Below are positions 59,903-64,000 of a stretch of 64,000 nt of DNA, in pieces. Every line of letters starts with the position of its first letter. Position 1 is the first letter of the stretch. The notes beneath the pieces were generated by a model that was not told where the DNA came from, searched no databases, and was given only the letters and a program-made list of their open reading frames with translations. This stretch comes from Anaerolineae bacterium (GTDB taxonomy: Bacteria; Chloroflexota; Anaerolineae; JAFGEY01): positions 1-64,000 of the forward strand of contig JAFGIE010000243.1 of the NCBI GenBank assembly GCA_016929775.1, given 5' to 3'. Made by a program: the position numbers and the translations under genes.

Positions 59903-60754
59903 CGGTTCGCCCACCTCGACCTCAGCGCTCTGTTCGACCGGTGCCGCATCCGCGTCCCCCTGGCGCGCACGATGCACCTTGACGCGCCACACCAGGAATC
60001 CCGCGAACACCACGATCACCCCCAGCGCCACGTACTGAGCGATCGCCAGCGGACCCAGCATCGGGCTGTCAAGGCGGATGAACTCGAGCAGGAACCGGAT
60101 CAGCGAGTAGGAGATGAAATAGATCCCGGTTGTCAGGCCGGTGATCAGCCGCTCCCGGTATCGCCAGGTGAGGTACACCAGAGCCAAGCAGACCGCCACG
60201 TTCCACATCGACTCGTAAAAGAAGGTCGGGTGAAAGCGCTCGTACATCTCGTACCCTGCCAGGCGGAACCTCGGCTCGATATAGATCCCCCATGGCAGGT
60301 CTGTGGGCCGACCGTACAGCTCCTGGTTCACAAAGTTGCCCCAGCGCCCGATTGCCTGGGCCAAGATCAGGCCCGGGGTGATGATATCCGTCCAGACCAG
60401 CATCGGTTCCTTGGCACGCCGCGCTGCGATAAAGAGGCCCAGCGCTCCGCCAGCCACAGCGCCATAGATGCCGAGGCCCCCCTCCCACAGGGCGATGATC
60501 TTTTCTGGGTGCTCGAAATAGTACCACCTGCCCACGCCCATGCTGGGGGTCACGGTCAGCACGTGATAGAGACGCGCGCCCACGATCCCCAGGACCACGC
60601 ACCACAACAGCGCATCCCACACAAACTCGGGATTCCTGCCCCGCAGGCGCGCCAGGTAGGTCGACAAGTAGGTCGCCGCCAGGATCCCGGCGACGATCAA
60701 GATCCCGTACCAGTGTACAGCGATCGGTCCGATCCGGAAGGCTATCGGGTTCAT
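59894..60754 (-). CDS. lgt: Prolipoprotein diacylglyceryl transferase
   Basis: 286 residues, seven membrane segments. HWYGILIVAGI, GARLYHV, the signature GLGIYGAVAGGALGLF, IGRWGNFVNQELYG and FHPTFFYESMWN are all present. Adds diacylglycerol to the lipobox Cys of lipoproteins such as the solute-binding protein at 12939. Start at 60754 overlaps the phosphatidyltransferase stop by ATGA. Confidence 0.97.
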   Translation of the reverse strand: MNPIAFRIGPIAVHWYGILIVAGILAATYLSTYLARLRGRNPEFVWDALLWCVVLGIVGARLYHVLTVTPSMGVGRWYYFEHPEKIIALWEGGLGIYGAVAGGALGLFIAARRAKEPMLVWTDIITPGLILAQAIGRWGNFVNQELYGRPTDLPWGIYIEPRFRLAGYEMYERFHPTFFYESMWNVAVCLALVYLTWRYRERLITGLTTGIYFISYSLIRFLLEFIRLDSPMLGPLAIAQYVALGVIVVFAGFLVWRVKVHRARQGDADAAPVEQSAEVEVGEPSG

Positions 60755-61410
60755 ACCTCTCCTCTCCGCTTCTCGTGAGATACGGCAATGCTCCGCCAGG
60801 TAGAGTGGATCCGCTGCAGCGCCGTGAACGTCGAGAGCACCGCGATCACCCACAAGGCGATCGTCATCTGGTCAAAGACCAGCCCTGCCACCAGCACGCC
60901 CAGACGCTCCAGCCGTGTGAACAGCCCGCGGTTACACCGCGCGCCCACACCCTCCGCGCGCGCCCTCGTATAGCTCACCAAAAGAGACGACGACAGCGCC
61001 ACGCCCGCCAGGATGGCTGGAACGTCCATCCCCACACGCACGTGATAGATCAGCAGACCGATAAAGTAGGCGCTGTCCGACCAGCGGTCCAACACCGAAT
61101 CGAGAAAGGCGCCAAAAGGCGTGCTCTGTTCCCACTGGCGGGCCAAGAGCCCATCGATCCCGTCCGCTAAGCCACCCAGCGCGGCAACCGCGATCGCCAC
61201 AGGCCATCGTCCCAAGGCGATCAGCGTCCCACTGGCAACGCTCATCGCACAGCCCACGATCGTCACCGCATTTGGCGTCACCCCAAGCCGGTGCAGCAGC
61301 GCCGCCAGCGGCGTGAACAAGGCAGGCATCAGATCGTGGGCTAGGTCGGTCAGCGACCTGCGCACCGGGCTCGGCAGCTGCCCCGCCGAACCGTCCGCTT
61401 CCTCAATCAT
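60751..61410 (-). CDS. CDP-alcohol phosphatidyltransferase
   Basis: 219 residues, membrane. The catalytic motif DGIDGLLARQWEQSTPFG followed by AFLDSVLD fits DGx2ARx8Gx3Dx3D. It transfers a phosphatidyl or related group from a CDP-alcohol, making PGP, PI or archaetidyl-type lipids. Start at 61410 sits inside the ArsR gene end (8-nt overlap) and its stop overlaps lgt. Which alcohol is used cannot be read. Confidence 0.92.
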   Translation of the reverse strand: MIEEADGSAGQLPSPVRRSLTDLAHDLMPALFTPLAALLHRLGVTPNAVTIVGCAMSVASGTLIALGRWPVAIAVAALGGLADGIDGLLARQWEQSTPFGAFLDSVLDRWSDSAYFIGLLIYHVRVGMDVPAILAGVALSSSLLVSYTRARAEGVGARCNRGLFTRLERLGVLVAGLVFDQMTIALWVIAVLSTFTALQRIHSTWRSIAVSHEKRRGEV

Positions 61411-61759
61411 CCCCGTCCTCCTCGTGCCCTGCATCGCACTCCCGGTCGCCCAGCCAGGCATCCAGGCGTGCACGGTACCCCCGCAACGTGGACCGGTCTG
61501 GCGAGTACAGCACCTGGCGTCCCTTCCTCCGGATCGACACCAACCGCGCCCGTCGCAGCACCCCGAGGTGCCAGGAGACCAACGGTTGGCTGATCCGTAG
61601 GGCGTGAGCGAGGTCGGTCACGTTCATCTCGCCCTCTACGCATAGCAGGTGCAGCAACTGCAGGCGCACCATATCGCCCAACGCGCGCAAATAGTTGCGC
61701 AGCGCGCGCAACTCGGCGTCGCCCACACGAGCCTCCCTGCCGCCGTGTGACTGCTCCAT
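61403..61759 (-). CDS. ArsR-family transcriptional regulator
   Basis: 118 residues, winged helix. RALGDMVRLQLLHLL and VTDLAHALRISQPLVSWHLGVLRRARLVSIRRKG are the helix-turn-helix and wing. No Cys pair of the metal-sensing alpha-3N or alpha-5 sites is visible, so the ligand is unknown. It heads the lgt operon and may autoregulate it; TTGCATA is repeated directly at 61821 and 61837 just after the -10 box. Confidence 0.9.
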   Translation of the reverse strand: MEQSHGGREARVGDAELRALRNYLRALGDMVRLQLLHLLCVEGEMNVTDLAHALRISQPLVSWHLGVLRRARLVSIRRKGRQVLYSPDRSTLRGYRARLDAWLGDRECDAGHEEDGDD

Positions 61760-61840
61760 GCCAGCCTCACCCTCTGCCTGCGCCCTCGGTGGTGCACGGC
61801 GCTCTGCGCGTCCGCCGTGATTGCATAAAGGATCACTTGC

Positions 61841-61869
61841 ATATTACACCAAAAGCAGACGGGTGTCAA
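61841..61869 (-). promoter_or_regulatory. Promoter for the arsR-phosphatidyltransferase-lgt operon
   Basis: Minus-strand TTGACA (61869-61864), 17-nt spacer, TAATAT (61846-61841), about 80 nt before the ATG at 61759. Confidence 0.8.
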
Positions 61870-61927
61870 CAGCCAATCTCTCGCAGCGAAGCTGCGCTCA
61901 GCCTGCTGCGGCTGTGAAACAAAGCAA

Positions 61928-61957
61928 AACGCCCCCCTCGCGCACGAGGAGGGCGTT
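61928..61957 (-). terminator. Terminator of sigA
   Basis: On the minus strand AACGCCCTCCTCG, a 4-nt loop, and CGAGGGGGGCGTT followed by TTGCTTTG. It lies 20 bp after the sigA stop. Confidence 0.85.
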
Positions 61958-61976
61958 TGCTGCCTTGGGCCAATAC

Positions 61977-63176
61977 CTAGGTCATATAGTCACGCAACTG
62001 CCGGCTACGCCGTGGGTGACGCAACCTGCGCAGCGCCTTGCCTTCGATCTGTCGGATGCGCTCGCGGGTCAGGCCAAACTTCTGCCCGACCTCCTCCAGG
62101 GTATAGCTACGCCCGTTCTGGAGACCGAACCGCAGGCGCAGGATCCGCGCCTCGCGGGGCGTCAGTGTGCTCAACACCTCTTCCACCTTTTCGCGCAGCA
62201 GGTTCTGATACGCACTCTGCGTCGGCGTAGGCGTAGTATCGTCCTCGATAAACGACCCGAGCTCACTGTCCTCCTCTTCGCCGACCGGGCGTTCCAGCGA
62301 CAGCGGGCGCCACGAGACTTTGAGCATCCAGCGCACCTTGCGCGGCTCTAGCTCCATCTCGGCGGCGATCTCTTCAGGAGTCGGCTTCCGCCCGTGCTCC
62401 TGTTCCAGCTGGCGCGCCGTCTTGTACAGGCGCCGGATCCGGTCGCTCATGTGCACCGGCACGCGGATCGTGCGCCCCTGGTCCGCGATGGCGCGCGTGA
62501 TCGTCTGCCGGATCCACCACGTGGCGTACGTGCTGAAACGATAGCCCCGCGTATAGTCGAACTTTTCGACCGCCTTCATCAAGCCCAGGTTCCCCTCCTG
62601 GATCAGGTCCAGAAAGGGTACCCCACGTCCCATGTACTTCTTGGCGATGCTGACCACCAGGCGCGTATTGGCCTTGATCAGGTGTTCGCGCGCCAGGCGC
62701 CCCTCCTCGATCACCTCCTCGAGCTGCGTACGCTTCTCGGGGTCGTGCCCATTCTGGCGCAGCTCGCGCTTGGCGTCGGTCGCATCGCACAGCTTCATCG
62801 CGAGCTGCACTTCCTCTTCGAGGGACAACAGGGGTACACGCGCCATTTCCTTGAGGTACAGACCAACCGTATCATCGCTCGAGATCCCACTGAGGTCGAA
62901 CATGTCCTGCTCGATCGGCTCGTCGTCCGAGTGCTCTACCTTGTCCGAGTCAAACATGTCACGCTCGAGACCCTCCTCGTCGGTATCCCCTTTGTCGTCG
63001 TACACCTCAATCCCTGCCTCGTTGAGTCGCAGAAACACTTCCTCCACCTGGTCGAGCCTTTCCTCAGGATCGGGAAAGGTCTCGAGTACTTCGTCCATCG
63101 TCAAGTACCCTTGTAGCTCTGCCTTCTCTATCAAGGCCTCTACTACATCGTCTTGCTGCTCCATATAGTCTGTCAT
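61977..63176 (-). CDS. sigA: Housekeeping RNA polymerase sigma factor (SigA/RpoD)
   Basis: 399 residues. A region-1.1-like N-terminus, an acidic middle part, region 1.2 ([19 protein letters not shown]), region 2 ([20 protein letters not shown], then [20 protein letters not shown]), region 3 and region 4 with [20 protein letters not shown] and [17 protein letters not shown]. Directs transcription from the -10/-35 promoters seen throughout the window. It follows the DUF177 gene by 20 bp. Confidence 0.97.
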   Translation of the reverse strand: MTDYMEQQDDVVEALIEKAELQGYLTMDEVLETFPDPEERLDQVEEVFLRLNEAGIEVYDDKGDTDEEGLERDMFDSDKVEHSDDEPIEQDMFDLSGISSDDTVGLYLKEMARVPLLSLEEEVQLAMKLCDATDAKRELRQNGHDPEKRTQLEEVIEEGRLAREHLIKANTRLVVSIAKKYMGRGVPFLDLIQEGNLGLMKAVEKFDYTRGYRFSTYATWWIRQTITRAIADQGRTIRVPVHMSDRIRRLYKTARQLEQEHGRKPTPEEIAAEMELEPRKVRWMLKVSWRPLSLERPVGEEEDSELGSFIEDDTTPTPTQSAYQNLLREKVEEVLSTLTPREARILRLRFGLQNGRSYTLEEVGQKFGLTRERIRQIEGKALRRLRHPRRSRQLRDYMT

Positions 63177-63196
63177 CTATGCCACCACTCCACAGG

Positions 63197-63691
63197 CTAC
63201 GTCAATAGCGCCTTCAATGCCGCGAGCCGTGGATCGACGTCATCCACCTCGCAGTCACATGGCCCTTCGTTCAGATCCTTGCCACACATCGGACACAGTC
63301 CGGCGCAGTCCTCACGGCACAGCACATGCATCGGCGTCGACACGATCACCAGCTCGCGCAGAGCAGGCGCCAAGTCGATGTGATGATCCGCCTCGATCGG
63401 GTAGACCTGATCGGCCTCGCTTGCCGGGATCGGGGGAAAACGGAATCGCTCATCCAGCTCCATCTCGATCACGTGGATGACAGATGCCAAACAGCGCACA
63501 CACTGCAGGTCGACCTCGGCTGCGAGACTACCTCGTACCCAGATACCTTCAGTGGTGCGCCACAGATGGAGCGTTCCCCTCAGGGACAAGACGCTTGTGT
63601 CGTCCGACAGCTGACAGAAACCCAAGTCGACCCCATAGTCAACTTGAGCGCCTACCCCCTCAAAGAGCAATCCACTTACGTCAATACGCAT
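63197..63691 (-). CDS. YceD/DUF177 family protein
   Basis: 164 residues. The DUF177 hallmark is CVRCLA in the first half; the C-terminal CREDCAGLCPMCGKDLNEG is the usual Cys-rich block. YceD proteins are linked to 23S rRNA processing and are usually encoded beside rpmF. Here the next gene is sigA and no rpmF is present, which is unusual. Promoter upstream. Confidence 0.9.
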   Translation of the reverse strand: MRIDVSGLLFEGVGAQVDYGVDLGFCQLSDDTSVLSLRGTLHLWRTTEGIWVRGSLAAEVDLQCVRCLASVIHVIEMELDERFRFPPIPASEADQVYPIEADHHIDLAPALRELVIVSTPMHVLCREDCAGLCPMCGKDLNEGPCDCEVDDVDPRLAALKALLT

Positions 63692-63771
63692 TGCCGGCTA
63701 TCCAAGAAAGGATTTCACGACTGGCCTTGCAGTCGGATCTTCTGACCGGCAGTCGCTCTGGAAGCGCATTC

Positions 63772-63800
63772 ATTATAACACAGGAGCTGAGCAGCGTCAA
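63772..63800 (-). promoter_or_regulatory. Promoter for the DUF177-sigA operon
   Basis: Minus-strand TTGACG (63800-63795), 17-nt spacer, perfect TATAAT (63777-63772), about 80 nt before the ATG at 63691. Confidence 0.88.
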
Positions 63801-63856
63801 GGTCTGGCAGTCTACTTTAATCTTTTTTATGTTCACTCATCCGGCCCGTCTCCCGT

Positions 63857-63885
63857 TTGCGGAAATCCTCGAATACGGGTACAAT
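63857..63885 (+). promoter_or_regulatory. Promoter for the gene at the right edge
   Basis: TTGCGG (63857-63862), 17-nt spacer, TACAAT (63880-63885). Divergent from the DUF177-sigA promoter. Confidence 0.7.
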
Positions 63886-63951
63886 GGGTCACTCGTGGTC
63901 ACTATGGGGCCTCTGTCCCCTGGGTACCCACTCTGAACCGAGGAGTCCAAC

Positions 63952-64000
63952 GTGAAGAGAACGGCTTTCATCGTATTCCTTGTCGCAGCCCTGGCGGTGA
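63952..64000 (+). CDS. Start of a secreted protein, cut by the window end
   Basis: GTG at 63952 is preceded by GAGGAG at good spacing and a promoter. Only 16 residues are in the window, MKRTAFIVFLVAALAV, the beginning of a signal peptide. Nothing more can be said. Confidence 0.6.
   Translation, partial: MKRTAFIVFLVAALAV

Noticed and set aside
1..64000. tRNA genes
   Set aside because: No cloverleaf with a TTCGA-type T loop and CCA-compatible acceptor stem was found by eye; a tRNAscan search would settle it.

Overview
The window reads as chromosomal DNA of a GC-rich bacterium, most likely a member of the Chloroflexota. Three features point there: a fused transaldolase / glucose-6-phosphate isomerase, an extracellular solute-binding lipoprotein with a Val/Thr/Glu-repeat spacer after the lipobox, and several membrane-anchored proteins with Thr/Pro-rich linkers. 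This is inference from gene content; no rRNA or tRNA gene was seen. Fifteen sigma-70-like promoters can be read directly, almost all with 17-nt spacers, which fits the housekeeping sigma factor encoded near the right end.

Layout. 1-9.3 kb is carbohydrate and accessory catabolism: a cut-off class II aldolase, a minus-strand operon (NAD-dependent dehydrogenase, HpcH/HpaI aldolase, glycerophosphodiesterase), a secreted alpha/beta hydrolase, a Cys-type sulfatase, an uncharacterised 527-residue protein and a mannonate-dehydratase-like protein. 9.3-17.9 kb holds a universal stress protein, an oligopeptide/nickel-type ABC importer without its ATPases, and two near-identical NarL-type response regulators, one translationally coupled to a dCACHE/HAMP/GAF histidine kinase. 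18-27 kb has a zinc-finger anti-sigma-like protein, CcdA, and a plus-strand sugar operon (Tal-Pgi, GH15 glucoamylase, cyclase, glucokinase, SDR) that would take alpha-glucan to glucose, glucose-6-P and the pentose-phosphate pool.

27-32.7 kb is a tight minus-strand operon of unknown purpose: a frameshifted small gene, a serine hydrolase, a URO-D-family protein, a serine hydrolase fused to a propeller-like domain, and a PdxA-family dehydrogenase. 32.9-36.7 kb encodes membrane proteins (DUF350, GT39-like, DUF401). 36.7-39.6 kb is a korDABC 2-oxoacid:ferredoxin oxidoreductase operon. 39.7-43.8 kb has three tandem M42 aminopeptidases behind a Thr/Pro-rich TIG-domain protein. 44-46.4 kb is a membrane transglutaminase.

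46.4-48.7 kb is rplU-rpmA-rpmE-tdk-hpt. 48.8-56.9 kb runs left to right: a tandem Usp protein, a Wzz-like protein, a degenerate BY-kinase, a nucleotidylyltransferase, a 32-residue bS22/COX24-like ribosomal protein, a B12-binding radical SAM protein behind a structured RNA region, two S41 proteases and smpB. 57-64 kb has an ABC exporter whose permease carries a SpoIIM-like domain, lgt in a three-gene overlapping operon with a CDP-alcohol phosphatidyltransferase and an ArsR regulator, sigA, a YceD/DUF177 gene and the start of a secreted protein.

The best candidates for something undescribed are the structured RNA plus terminator before the radical SAM gene, the serine hydrolase/URO-D/PdxA operon with its frameshifted lead gene, the ABC permease-SpoIIM fusion, and the BY-kinase that has lost its ATP-binding residues.
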